DNA from: Amblyornis subalaris
Lineage: Eukaryota; Chordata; Aves; Passeriformes; Ptilonorhynchidae
Direction of reading: 5' to 3'
DNA: 64,000 bases
Assembly (NCBI GenBank): GCA_018881555.1
Contig: JACAXG010000202.1
Coordinates: forward strand, 310,001-374,000
The position numbers and the translations under genes are program-made. The notes under the pieces are model-generated. The model searched no databases, was not told the origin of the DNA, and saw nothing but the letters and a program-made list of their open reading frames with translations. Below are positions 1 through 12,459 of this stretch, one piece after another (the stretch's first letter is position 1; each line of letters opens with the position of its first letter).

Positions 1-2385
1 TGTGTCCCTGCTCTCCCTGATGTCATGGACCAGCAAATGCAGTGAAACACAGGAGATGCAGCCAGAGGTGGGAAATTTGTGCAAAGGAAGAAGTGGAGTT
101 AAAAACACTTGAGCTCCAATTCATGGTAAAACAGAAATTCAAAGCACCATCATCATTTTATGACTAATTTCAGGAGGGGAAAAAAAAGTTTTTTAAATGT
201 ATACAGATGTGTATTTTTGTATATACAAATATACATTTTTGGGGAAAAGAGGATGCTGGAGTTTTGTTCAGACCACATTTTAAATGCTAGAGAAGGGAAG
301 ATAGGGAGCATCCCAGGTAAAAAAGTTTCTGCTGAAAGACAGAGGGTGTGAATGCCCATCCTCTTTCTGCTTAACTGCTTTGGAGGAACATCAGTGAGTG
401 CCAGCCAAAGGGTCAGAGCTGTTCTTTTGAGTGAAATATTTTCATATTTATCCTGCCTATTTGCCTAGGAAGCTTTAAAGGGGTACACGACATCCTTCTC
501 TCTCCATACACTTCTCCCTAACTGCTGGGAGGATGAACTGGGGCTGCAGCTACACCCAGCCCCAGGGGGAGGGCAACTTCCCTGCACACATCCCGCACTC
601 TGGAGAAGGACATGTGGAATAGCTCTGGGCACTCTGGGGAGNAGGGAGCTGCCCTCCCTGCGACCCCACACTGCGGCTGACCCCGGCTCCACGGCCTCTC
701 TCCAAGGAATGTTCCACACTGCCAGGGCAGCTGTTTTTCCAGAGCTGCTGTTTCTGTAATATGTCCAGTGTATATCTGGTAGGTTTTCAATGGGATTTGA
801 GCTGCTAATGCGCTTAGACTCCCTGGAAAATTCCAGTCCGATGTCTTGACATTTACAAAATTGATTTCATGCCATGACTGTTTTAGTGCCCAGGGTGTTG
901 GGGATTTTTTTTCTTTTTTTTTGTTTTTCTTCTGGAAAAACATGATATATGCTAAACTGGCAGAATAATTCTTATGCATTTTGCCTCATTACAGTTTGCA
1001 GGAGTGGTTGGAGCAGACCCTGTACCCTGCAATGCTGTATCCAAGAGTAACGGAGCCAGGAGCTAAGAGGCATTTTACAGTCTACAATTAAAACTTCCTA
1101 AGTGCTATCAATTCAGTAGGTGAAATTGCTGCTACTAAGCTCATCTCTTCCTGCAAAAATTAAATCCATGCTAAGTGAGCATGGCACCTTTGTTTTGAAA
1201 AACTCATTTACTCTTCCGGGTGTTTGTTGAGGCTTGAGTACCATGAAAATGGACAGTCATTTGAAGCATTTTATTGAAATTGCCTGTTAGAACATTTAGT
1301 AGAAATGCACACAGATGTACCCAGCTCAGACTGCACTCTGCTAATTATGAGCTTTTTGCCACAAAATTGCAGATGGTGGGAACTATCCTTGTATTTTTNA
1401 CATTTTGCCTATTTACCCAGGATGACGACATGATGTAAATAACATCTTTTTTTTTTTCTTGTGACATTATCACTATCCTTGCAGCACAAGCTTTAATCTA
1501 CTNTCATTAATTAAGCAAGGGACCAAATTTTCTGCCTAGTAACATGTTTGGAATTCTGTGATCAAAAAACCACGATGACTTAAAAGATCAGAGGGAAAGC
1601 TAATAACCAACACTTCTGCATACAAACACAATTTCAAATTACCGTAGGAAGCCTCCCGTGGTAGGAACCACAAGACTCCCTTTGCTGTTTCTGGGATTTA
1701 TGCATTTGCTTTATTTCTGTCCAAGGCTGATTTTTAAATCCTAGCATGTCTGGTCATCAGGGACATTTCTTAGTGGAGACAAACTAGAAAGGTTTTGGAA
1801 TGGAATGCCACGTGTTGGAAGCAGGCTGAGGATGGGAGCCAGTGTCCATGTGAATTTCAATAAACCTCCCTACGAGACAAGCCTGCCTAGGTACTAAGAG
1901 CACTCAGAGCTTGGGTTTTTCCTGATTGATATTTAATTGATCAGACTTGCATAGGATGATACCCTTGATACTGATCCTCAAACTTACTATTTCAAGCAGG
2001 TTTAAAAGTAGGTGCATTTTCACTGTCACATTTAAGTAAACTCAAATAGTTTTAAAATAGTTGGTCTCCAAATAATAAACTATTTTTCAATCACTTATTT
2101 CATATGTCGATGTCCTGACTACCAAGGTGTCTGATCTGGGCGTTTTCTGTACATTTACAAAAGTCTCAACTGACACAATGAGACAACTGACATAAATTTT
2201 GAGTTTGTGCTGATCACCATTCCCTACTTGAAATGCAGAACTTAAAGCTGATAAATTTGTTGTCTGGTTATTTACAGACTAAATCCTTCAAACCAAAGGT
2301 TATTGCTATTTATGTTGTACAAAACATCTCTTAGCTCGCTCTATTATAGTAATAAATAAGTTGGATATGGCAATTTTCTCATTAC
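1..2385. other. Non-coding stretch
   Basis: No supported gene. A slightly GC-rich patch at about 540-720 carries a handful of CpGs but no promoter-like structure. A CACGTG E-box lies at 1809-1814, and there are poly-T runs near 905-925 and 1447-1457. The open frames here are short and overlap one another on both strands, which is typical of chance. Confidence 0.6.
211..234. repeat. Near-perfect AT-rich palindrome
   Basis: A 24-base inverted repeat with a perfect 14-base core at 216-229 (TTTGTATATACAAA). It extends four further base pairs on each side after one mismatch. A looser outer pair (195-203 with 230-238) surrounds it. The sequence could form a hairpin or small cruciform. No microRNA precursor is suggested, because the loop and arms are too short. 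Confidence 0.7.
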
Positions 2386-2817
2386 ATGTTACTCTCCTTG
2401 TGCCAGCTGTGCTATGTGTCATATNGTAATGGTCATTTCTTAATGGCTTTCCAGCACTTTGCCACGTGGGATTTAGCCTCACACTTTATTTGTGCCACAG
2501 GTTATGCAAAATACGTCCTTTCCCCAAGTCAGGAGAGCCAGAAGTGGTTCTGCAGCTTTGTACCCTCTTTAAATGCACTCTCCCTGACATTTCCATGTCC
2601 TTTACTACAGTTTTCAGAGGAAAATATTCTCGCTGGAACACGGCCTGAAATTTATTTTACTTTATATCTTTTCATTAAAAATTGCTGGTATATTCAGAGT
2701 AACATGGTATCCAACTACGACATATGCACCATAGTAGTAATTTGTATTCCAAGAATATCCAGTAATATCACATTTTTCGGTAGAAAAATTCCAAGGCTAG
2801 AAGACATACTCTGTTAA
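2386..2817 (+). other. 143-codon open frame of unknown status
   Basis: An ATG-to-TAA frame of 143 codons with one ambiguous codon. It is rich in hydrophobic and aromatic residues, but I see no domain, signal-anchor pattern or family resemblance. No Kozak-grade start context, flanking splice pair or nearby polyadenylation signal supports it. In AT-rich sequence of this size a frame of this length is expected by chance. It is listed only because it is among the longest in the window. It could instead be a non-coding conserved block with few stops. Confidence 0.1.
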
Positions 2818-5800
2818 TCTTCGTGATCAGCTCTTTCTCTTTCTAGACAAGTTCCCTTAGTCTGCAGAGCCTCCTTGCAAATTAAATTCAAAATGAACCA
2901 ATTCTTTTCTGATCTGGGGCACACAAGAGTAGAAAAAAAATCCTGACAGTTTTCTCTAGTCTGGTCTGTCCCCATCGAAGCCACAGTCTTGGAGGTGCAT
3001 GGATACACACAGCAGAGATGACAAATCCTGATCCACTGACACTGATGTTAAAGTTCACTTTTCCACAGGATCACAGTCTGTAACGTGGAGGTTCTGCAGC
3101 ACAGAAAGTAATTTTGGTAGGACACTGTTGTTTCTTTCAAAGTACTTCTTGCATCTTTCCCACTTCCATCCCACTCTCAGGAGAGCATCCCACCACCTCG
3201 ACTCCCTGCCTGTTCACCCCTTCAGTAGGTTGCCTTCATCTGCAAGGAGATTTTATGAGGAAAGGCTTACAGCAGACCAAAAAACCCATCCTGCCCAAAG
3301 CCAGCTAATCCTGCCTCTTCTCACACAGTGTAACCTTTGTCAAGAACAGCCAGGCTCCCACCTTTCAGGTCTTCTGCATCTCACCACTCTTGCTTTGAGG
3401 CTAACTCTGAATTTAGCTGTCTGAAACTGCCATGTTTGAAAAATTTCCCTAGAGGGAAAATATTTCAGCTCAAGGTAATGTGTTTAATTCCCTTTTGNTG
3501 CATGTAAATTATTAGAGAAGGGACATTTAAAACATCATTAATAAAATCACAGCGATATCGTGCAAAAAGTAAAACAAAATCCCTTAATTAGATATTAGAT
3601 TAACAACTCTTAATAAACTTCCATAAAGTTAGTCAATCAATACTTTTCTCTCTCGGTATCCCCAGAGCAATTAAAATTCAGTGCTCTGCAAGATCCATTT
3701 AATGATTTGGCAAGGTCTATTTTGAAGCATGTGGACAGTATTATACAGCCTGTGTACACTACACAAGATTCCTACTGCAGCAGGTTTGTGGGTCCTTCAA
3801 ACAACATGACTTACCAAGGGACTCATCTATCAGATCTCAAGTGTAAATAGCAGGTATGACCAGAGGCTTTGAGCTCACTCCATGTAATTCACATAATGTG
3901 AGCAAAATCGTTAGAACATCCATCATCCACTGCATGACCAGTCTGAGGGTGTGGATCTTGAAGTGTGGCTGTGAAGGCTGAAGTAGGCACAACTTTGCTT
4001 GCAGATACTTTCTCAGAGGTCACAGGATTGAAACGAGTCATTTTTTGATTCTTTACTAAAGTGGACAGAATAATTCACAAACATCCTTATTTCACCTGCC
4101 CTTCCAGCAGCTGCTGTACATACACAGCAATTATTTTTCAATATTAAAGTGCTTTTGGCAGAATTCAGCAGCCACACATTGGTCCTTTTCAAAGCGGGTT
4201 TGAAGTACAAAAGTTCTTGAATTCGATGTAAAGCCATAATTAAAAACTAAAAAGACTAAAAGACTGAATTAGTTTTAGGAAAATAGTTTTTAACAGCCTT
4301 ATTCTTGCCAGGATGTGTACTTGCATATAGTCCTTTGCTGTGACTGGATGACAGTGAATACNTTTTGTAATTTTGTTTATAGTCATTTACTTCATAAGTA
4401 CTCAGCAATTATTAAGGAAAACGTAGGCTTTATGTGAAAAATACCTTACTTTTCAGCTCAGCTCACGAGAAGCCTGTGNAGCTCTGTGGTGTTCTGTGAC
4501 AAAGGAACACTTTCCCAGCAGCCCAAAGTCAAAAGATATTAAGGAAATGGAAGTCTTAACTTACAATTTAAAATTTGTTCCTCCCTGTCAAGAGAACAGA
4601 ACTAACAGGAAATTCAATGCCAAAAAAAAGTAATTTGTAAAACAGGGAAGGGCAGGACAATCAGAATCTTACCCTAATCTGGCATTGGGAAAGATGCTGG
4701 ATGCATANTTAGTGTTGTCCATGTCCATGTCCCAGCTCCTGCAGTTCTGGAGTAGGGAAGGAAGTGTGCCATGTATGTGAACACTTATTTACCACGGTGA
4801 TAATGCCACTGAACTGAAAAATCNGGGGAGGAACATAGAAACAGTTCATCTTCCTTCATAGTAATATTTGGGGTTGTTTGGGTTTAGGGTGCTTCTTGGG
4901 GGTTGTTTTCCCTTTAAACAGCAGAGAGAGCTGATGGCATCTGAAGGCTCTCTACAGTTCTGAAGGTCTGTGCCTTATTAAAGACTGAGGACAGTGGGGA
5001 ACCCGTGGCATCCCAGAACCTAATGGCTGCTAGATGCAAGGGAAGAAAGGGCCATTGGACATGAATTGGCAGTAAATCATGCTAAAATATTTCAGTACTT
5101 AGTCTAGCCTCAAGAGATAAATACAAATGGTGATTTCTTGATGTTTGACACAAGACACAAAGTATTTCAGAACTTTTGGTTCTGCAAACTAAGCTGGTAA
5201 AATAATCTAGAGAATCACACATAATCATTTNGTGCTTTGTCAGGCTCATTTGAGTACTATTTTCATAAAGGAAGCATTTTCCAAAGGGGCTGTTGTCCTA
5301 GTTCTAGAATTAACTGAAAAATGACTTATTTTTGTCNAATGCCTAGAGCCTAATTTGAATAGGAACACACTCCAGGTCTATCCATGGAGAACAGGGAATG
5401 TAAACGATGCAACAGTATTAGACAATGAGTCTTATTGCAAAAGAGTAGAAATTGATTCATAGTTTTGAAACCAGAGGAAAACTGTCCCTCTTGTAGGCAG
5501 AAATGTCATCCAAAGTGTCCCTCTAAGGAGTGGGTTTGTTGGACTCTTGGAGCTTTGTCTCTTTAGCTGCTTCAAACTCAGACACCCATGGGTCCAGCTC
5601 TTCTGGTTTCATCTATGCTGTACCCACTCTATCCCTTCAGCCCACACTGTGTGTGATCCAGCAGGAGCACTGTGGTTTTGTTGCTTTGGAAGCTCTGTGT
5701 TTGCAGTAAAACACAGCCTCTCTTCGTGAAATAAAAGGACAGAAGGACTTTCCTTAGGATCCAACACATCAAACCAAAGAAGATCTTTTAAACGACAAAA

Positions 5801-6880
5801 ATCTAAGATTGTTGTGCACACAGCTAGAACTCCTTCATCAGAGCAGCAGTATAAAAATGTAGAAATATAAGTACAAAAGCTAAAATATATTGTAGTGTGA
5901 TATCTGCACAATCATAAAATGTAAGCTACAATCCAGACACTATTTTCCATTACATTCAAATCACTCTTACAGAGATATGAACTAAACCACATTTTGGAAG
6001 CTGCCTAAGATGATAAAGCCTTTTTCTCCCATTTCAGGTAAAAGTGCAATCAATCTCTGCTAGGAATATTTATATATGTCCCAGCTTTACACATCTTTAA
6101 AAATATGGCCATTTAACTTCAGAAAGATCTCACCATTTTCCACCTCTATTTAAAACAACTTCTTTAGGACTGGGATGTTTCCCTCTGCTCTGTGTTCAAT
6201 GTCTTGCCTAACAGGCCCAGGATCTCCATTGGGATCATAAAAGTATTAAGCAAGAATACAACCACCACGTGAGTGGGTTAATGTACAAGCCATACAAGCA
6301 GTAATAATTTATATGACCTTCTCTGCTGCTGATAGTCTTAGCTCAATCCTTGCCCTTCTCTTTCCCTTCTCTGCAGAACATCAGAAGTTATTCATCGTCC
6401 TACAAGTTAAAAAAACTGGAGCTTGCCTCAAATGCGTCAGGGGATCTGTAAAAGTTTGTCACAGATTATGTGTCGATGTAGGCACTGTTACTTAGAGGGT
6501 ACATTATTGATAAAAGCTAAATATTTCATCTTTCTGCACCATCTCCAAACAAAACTGGCATTTACTTACCAGGAGGCTGAAAGTTCAGCCTTTTCAATAT
6601 TATAACAAGGAAACACTTGGGCAATTTCTCTCTTTAGAGAGTAGCTACCATGGCCTCTCTGCAGCTGGAGCCAAGGAAAATCACAGTGTTCCCTCCTTTC
6701 CCAAACACGGGGCTGAAGCTCCAGAGGGGTCCCCAGCAGCTGTGGGTTGTGGCAGGCTGTGCACACAGTCTGGGTACACCCACGGGGAGGAGGGACAGCT
6801 TCAATTCCACATTTCTATCACTCTTGTAGGCCAAGTCCAACCCATCCTATTAGCTGCATGCAGGTGTTCCTGAGTGTGTT
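2818..6880. other. Non-coding stretch
   Basis: No supported gene, repeat family or RNA. It is AT-rich with scattered single Ns. Open frames are at most 100 codons and carry no splice or start support. Confidence 0.6.
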
Positions 6881-6952
6881 TGTGCTTTAATTATTCATAA
6901 CATCAGCTTCATATTTTATGGATTATTCTGCATCAGTGCTGGTACTTGCCTC

Positions 6953-6965
6953 ATGCATTATGCAT
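6953..6965. promoter_or_regulatory. Possible POU-dimer (MORE+1-type) site
   Basis: Two ATGCAT half-sites are separated by a single T. This is the arrangement known for the palindromic Oct-factor response element with a one-base spacer, bound by Oct1/Oct4-type dimers. The surrounding 6885-6970 sequence also contains a TTAATTATTCATAA-like homeodomain-rich run, as seen in vertebrate developmental enhancers. The motif match is seen directly; function is inferred. A 13-base match could occur by chance. Confidence 0.3.
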
Positions 6966-6969
6966 GCAC

Positions 6970-9655
6970 CTGAATCTGTTCTGANGGGAGGCACAAAAGA
7001 CACAAAGCATGTCTCTCACCTGTGTGCTTCTGATTAGAAGAGAGCGTTTGTAACCCTGAGCCTGAACAGAATCCCAAATGTGTCCTCCTTTGTCCCATAA
7101 CTGCACATCTCCTGATGAACAAAATATATCTTTTCACTCTTCTCTCTCACTCAAACTCTCCTAATTTTACTTTTCAGCCAATGTCAGCTTATGACAAAAC
7201 TATTTCCNTTATAAAACGTACATTTTCTGAGTGCTGCTTCAGAATTACACTACAGTAAAAAATCATAGCAAAGACCTCTTTTAAAGTGATATCTCTAAAT
7301 GAACCAAAGTCGTGGAGTCATGGAGTCTGAAGTCTCTAAACGTAGTACATTGCAGTTTACTCCAACAGGCGTCAAGAGGTCATGGGGTTACATGGTTTTG
7401 ATCATGCCAATGCACCTTACTGTTTGAAAGATGTGGCAAATTACTCAGAAGCTTGAGGAAAAATCCAAGTGAAAATTATTGTGGGTTTTTTTAATTGCTC
7501 ACTGGTTCATTGTGCCANGTACCTTGTTAACAATGCTGGATTCCTTTCTTCTCTTTCAACATAATTAAATGACCAACTCNCTTTCCCACAGGGCCCCAAA
7601 TGTAAGAAATCAGACATTTTCAAAGTTGTCCTAGTCAAGAAGGAAATTATTTCGTGGCACAAGGAATACTCAGGGTGGATGGGGAGGCAGTGATGCAGAG
7701 NGGTGTGGGCTGGCACTGCTCTCACTCGGGCTGGCACCTGGGCAAGGGCAGTGCCACCTCCACCCCCCTGCCCCAGGGAACCCCNACCAGCCCAGTGCCA
7801 CACAGGAGGGCCTTTCCTGTACCCTTGAAATCCAACTTTTCACTAAAATTGCAAACACAGCTCTAGCAAAGGACAACCCAGGAAAGAGTTCTTCAATCAC
7901 AGAGAAATATTTTAAGAAAAACGTAGCAAAATTATGTAAATAGATTTAAATAACTTCCTACACCCAGAGCACTGAGTTCTGAGCATGGAGAAGAGCCTGC
8001 AGCTAATTATAACCAATTGACAACAGCCCTGGGTCCAAGCAGGCAGTAATCAGTATCCTGCATTCAAAATACTGAGTGTTCCACATGGAGAGAGAATTCT
8101 TGGATTGGGAGTGTTATTCTTGCCCATTGCTTTCAGCAGGACTGTCAGCTGCCTGCACTGAGGTGCCTGACAGGTTTTCTCCACTATCCTAGCTAGTCTC
8201 CAGCTGGTGTCTGCAAACCATAAGGAAATTCTGTCACTCAACCAATTTCAGACCCTATTTTGAATCCAATTTAAATAAACTAAACCTTACCTGCCTTCTC
8301 TGCTANGTTTCCCTATTTGTCAGGTTAAAATGAATCTCAACATGGTTTCATCAAATGATAATTTTTTTTCCAATCACACTTAGGAGACAAAAAAATTAAA
8401 AATAAATCTGTGCTTCTACTCATGGAAGCCTTGACTAGATACCCTCCTTTTGTGGTAGCCAATGTGCACAGTCTTGCTCTGACAGTGGCAGTGCTTTGTA
8501 CCAATCTCCACCAGAGACAGCAGATCTCTGCTCTGCAAAGCCACAGTTTGAGCTCACTCTTAGCAACACCACAAGACACAAGTGGCTCCCCAGCCCTCCA
8601 AGGCAGCCCTGCTCTTCCCTTATTGAACTGCGTCACCATTTCTTTTCGATCCCTGTGTTCTACAGTGTCCAGATCTTCCCACCCTACCAGTTTTGGCTTT
8701 GGGCTGCCAGATCCTATTCCTATCTGTAATCGTGCTTTTTATCACTTTGGACTGTGTTTTGTCACAATTCCAGACGTTCACCCNTCCAGGCAACTTGGGA
8801 GTCTGGAACCCCTCCACAAACGGCCACTGTTCTCATGAAGCCTCCTCGTGTGGAGGAGGTCTGCAGCACACACAATTTAATAGAGGCTTCATCCCTTTGG
8901 CAGGCCTGGTTTAAAACATATCCATACCTTTTCAGCAAAAATTTCAGAAGAATTTGGGACATTTATGCGTAAACTCAAAAGTAAACACATTTAAGTATTT
9001 TGCACAGTAGGTTTTCCCTTGTTTGCAGGTAAGAAAAGGTTTTTAAGCAGAGGCTTTTAGGGAGAACGTGACCTCTTCTACATTGTAAAATCTAGGATCC
9101 TGCTAAACAAACCTTCTCCAAGAATATATGAATTAGATAGTTTCTCCTCAAATTTTCCAGTGGCTGAGAAAGTTGCTGTGTGCCGGTAGACAGCCGAGAA
9201 TTATATCGGCAAAAATGACACTTAAGGAAACAACTTTTGCTATGTTTCATGTCCTACTTAAATCTGAACAGTTCCCATTGGACAGACACAGAAAGTAAAA
9301 GGAGCGAGTGAGAGTGGGATAAACAAACATCTTTGTGTTGAGGAGTTCACCTCACCCAGCGTTGCTTATGGCTGGGCTCAGCAGAACGCTCACGGACACG
9401 AGCCTCTGCAGCACCCAGCAGTGCTTTCNTGAGCTGCCATTTAACTTTTGCTAAGCTGTCCACGAGAAACTCTTCAATAAAAACGAAGTGTTTTAGGAAA
9501 GGTGGCTGTGAGTCATCCATCACTTTGAAAGGGCCATATTGAGTGGGTTTTTAGCAATGCTGATGTGCAGGGAACACTTGCGCTTGACTTCTTACTTTTC
9601 CACAACAATCCTCTTTCCTCAGTCCCTCATTAGGCAGTAGATCTTCATTTATATA
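6970..9655. other. Non-coding stretch
   Basis: No supported gene. A 142-codon plus-strand frame (8410-8838) overlaps several equally long frames on the other strand. It lies in a locally GC-richer segment and has no splice, Kozak or family support, so I treat it as chance. Confidence 0.5.
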
Positions 9656-9659
9656 ATTC

Positions 9660-9800
9660 TGTGAAGTGACAATGNTATCTGCAGCACCAATTATGACATT
9701 TCAATTAGCTGGCCAAGTGTTTCCAATCCCGGTTTTTACCTAATTAGTACATTTCAGGGTTTGAGCAGTATCCTCATTACCATACAAATGTTTCTAATAG
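9660..9800. promoter_or_regulatory. TAAT-rich block, possible conserved non-coding element
   Basis: A compact run holds CAATTATG, CAATTAGC, CTAATTAG and TCATTACCATA motifs within about 120 bases. These are homeodomain and POU-like cores, a texture common in vertebrate conserved enhancers. No alignment is available here, so conservation is a guess. The 3' part also acts as the acceptor region of a weak 52-base exon candidate (9801-9852). Confidence 0.2.
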
Positions 9801-9852
9801 TGCAAACTCCAAAAGCAGGTTGAAGAGAATGAAAAGCCTGTCATGGAGCTCA
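9801..9852 (+). other. Weak 52-base exon candidate
   Basis: Bounded by an acceptor-like TTTCTAATAG and a donor GTAAGTTT. Frame 0 from the acceptor is open for 17 codons and reads CKLQKQVEENEKPVMEL, with one base left over (phase 0 in, phase 1 out). The acceptor's pyrimidine tract is poor. The peptide is short and not recognised. It is listed as a weak possibility only. Confidence 0.12.
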
Positions 9853-9974
9853 GTAAGTTTAGAATGAATATTTTACTCCTGATATTGGAAGCATCAGGCA
9901 CCTGCCTTTCCAGATAACATGAACTGGTTCTCAGCCCTTCTGCATCCAACTAAGATAAGGCAAGGAGTAAATAT

Positions 9975-10050
9975 CCTACATCTGGATTTACAGAGCACTT
10001 TTTATCTCTAAAGTGCTTTGCAGGCATTAACCACATAATCATTAAATATT
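9975..10050 (-). repeat. Ancient MIR/L2-type SINE/LINE tail relic
   Basis: Read on the minus strand, the segment contains GCAAAGCACTTT, then AGAGATAAAAAGTGCTCT and GTAAATCCA. This follows the order of the old amniote repeat tail 'GTAAAGCGCTTTGAGAT...GATGAAAGGCGCTATATAA'. The same tail appears at 49.4 kb (plus) and 26.1 kb (minus). Family assignment is from remembered consensus, so the exact subfamily is uncertain. Confidence 0.45.
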
Positions 10051-10274
10051 GATATTTGCATGATTAATGCTTTGTTGTTACATTATATGAGAAGAAAGAT
10101 ACNAACATTGGGAGAAGTTATCTGCCTTGGAAGCAAGCCACAAATTTGTGCATAACAACTCTGTACCTTGTGTTTCAGACATGCTCCAAATAAAAATCTG
10201 GCAGCTTTAGAAATAGAACTGTGGACAGAGTGATCCTGGTGCAATATCCTCGAGTTCACTTCGTCCTGTATCAA

Positions 10275-10287
10275 TTTTTTTTTTTTT
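10275..10287. repeat. T13 homopolymer
   Basis: Thirteen consecutive T. It is simple low-complexity sequence with no sign that it is the tail of a retroposed copy. Confidence 0.8.
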
Positions 10288-10299
10288 AATTTTAGCGTT

Positions 10300-12410
10300 A
10301 TATCTAGATGGGCCATTTCTCACCATGAGCATTCTTTCTGGATTTATGCAGCACTAAGCCTGATGCATCTCGGGTCAGCATCCTCGTTTGGGAATTTTAT
10401 GGCCCCCATCTGCATCATATCTGTAATGTTTCCCTCTGTACAGTAAGGGGAAAGGAGAACAACTGCTAACAAGAAAGTTTCTCTTCTCTCTGAGTTTAAA
10501 AATGTCTTGCGTGTTCTATTTTGTGACTTCAGACATAATTTTTTTAGTCCATGAAATGTAAACATGTAGAAATGTACCCATAAAAAAAACTTTCTTCATT
10601 TTACTAACAAGTTTCTTACTTGTTACTTAGCAAAGACAAAACTTACCAAGTAAGCAAGGTCTAAGGAGCAGAGCCTCAGGTGTTATAATTTAGAACTACT
10701 TTGAGAGAGCTATTCCAATTTACCACAGCTGAGGATAGAGTCCCAGAGGGTCTCCTTGATATTTATTTCTCTATATCACATCTCTGCTAGGCCAGAAAGT
10801 TCCTGGCTTTCATTAATACACTTCCCACAAGAGTTACACAGAGGTAACAAATGAAACCCAAAAAGATTCTTTCTAATCTAGTTGACCTCCTTTATCCAGC
10901 ATCTTCCCCCTCTTTTTAATACTCTCCTAAGACTCAGTGTATGAAGAGCCTATTTCAGCTAATCACCACTTGAAGAGAAGCAACTGAGAAGATTTTTTTT
11001 TTAAATAATATTTTAAAATTCCTAAGAAAGTTTGTTCATTGTAAAATACAAGTGATTGTGTTGGAATTCACAATACTTGGCCAGAAAGAAAATTTTTCCT
11101 TCTTCTTCTCAATGGCTTTATAATGGATTCTGAGAGTAGGAAGAACTAAAGAATGCAGCAAAGTGAAGAAAGAATACAAGTTCACAGCCTGTTTGGATAC
11201 CAGGTCATGGAGTGTTCCTTCCAGAAGTGACTCACACTTTTTGCTACACTCAATCTGCAANTAATTTGCTGCCTTAGCCAACCCAGAGCTCGCTCTTCCC
11301 TGGAGAACNTCAGAGGTGGCTCAGCTCTGGAGCTGTGTAAATGGGAAGCCCCAGCTTGCAGGAGGCTCTGTTGCATGAGGAATACTTGTCATGACACAAT
11401 AAAGAGGGCTTTTATATCGTTCCTAACACCACCTCACTTGCTTCAGTTTTTATGTATCATCCAAATTCCAGCTAGAGGTAATAGACACACTTTTATTTTT
11501 ATGATAAACCATAAAAATATGTCACAGCTAGTAGACAGCTACACACAGCCACTGAAATAATGCAGCAGAGGGATGGTAGCCAAAATACAGTAGTTCTGTG
11601 CCATATTGCTCATTGTTACAAATACCCTCTCTGATGTCAACACCTTACACTTTTTTCCTTTTTCTCTTTTAGCCTGCATGATGGCAAGTGGCTTATGAGC
11701 AAACTACACACTCCTGCACTCTTGGAGAGGTGCTGGCTGCTATAATTTCTTGGTGAGCAATACCAAAAGTCTCTACTCTGTGCTGTAAGGAGACAAGCAG
11801 TAAACACGCCCAGTGAGCAACTCACTCTAGTGAGCACTTTCCTGGTTTTCCAAGTGTTGTAGAGCAGAACCCAGAGGTCAAAATTTACCTCAAGTCAGAA
11901 TAAAAACCCTGCTCATCATACTGGAGAGCTGCACAGAACGAACCCTGGACTGTACTGGAGGAGCAGCCCAGACANATAACATTCTCTGAGACACACAACA
12001 AAGAGACAGGCAGCCCCCACTGACTGTTAAATCAGTGCAGGCCCTTGGATGCCTTCTCTCTGCCTGTGTATGTTCGGGGCAATGGAGCATTTGCAATGAT
12101 TTTTTAATATTTATATATTATTGCTAAGTAACACACAGGTTTCAGTCTCCACTGCTGTACATGGAAACCCTTCTCTGGACAAAGCCTATGATCTGCACCA
12201 GCTCTCCCAGTGTGGTTTGGCTCGGTGATGATGCCCAGTGGGAACTGGCCTAGATTGTATTTACAAACATTGGTACCAGTTTTGCATTTCACAAGGAGAC
12301 TTCTGAATGCAAACCAAGATCCCAACAGTGACGAGCTCGTTCTACCCAGGGAGTTCTGAAGGACACAAAGCAGCACTTCTCTCCTGTGCAATCACCACCA
12401 GCACCAGCCA
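10300..12410. other. Non-coding stretch
   Basis: No supported gene. A minus-strand mini-exon-like segment at 11889-11928 (acceptor ...TTCTGTGCAG, donor GAG|GTAAAT) is open in one frame for only 12 codons and is too short to trust. A faint CR1-like phrase near 10860-10920 was not strong enough to call. Confidence 0.5.
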
Positions 12411-12413
12411 AAC

Positions 12414-12414
<1 letters not shown>

Positions 12415-12450
<36 letters not shown>
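12415..12450. repeat. (ATT)12 microsatellite
   Basis: Twelve perfect ATT units, the longest pure tandem repeat in the window apart from homopolymers. It is likely length-polymorphic. Confidence 0.95.
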
Positions 12451-12452
<2 letters not shown>

Positions 12453-12459
12453 TCAGAGT

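Noticed and set aside
540..720. GC-rich patch as a CpG island
   Set aside because: Only about five CpGs in 180 bases and no start-like structure.
7755..7790. C-rich run as a minus-strand quadruplex
   Set aside because: Only three G-tracts of three or more are available on the minus strand.
8410..8838. 142-codon plus-strand frame
   Set aside because: Overlapping frames on both strands are equally open, the segment is GC-richer with few stops, and no splice, Kozak or family support exists.
9021..9034. TTTGCAG|GTAAGA overlap of acceptor and donor
   Set aside because: The two sites abut and enclose no exon.
10860..10920. CR1-like phrase (TTCTTTCTAATC...CCTCCTTTATCC)
   Set aside because: The match is short and does not extend in CR1 order on either side.
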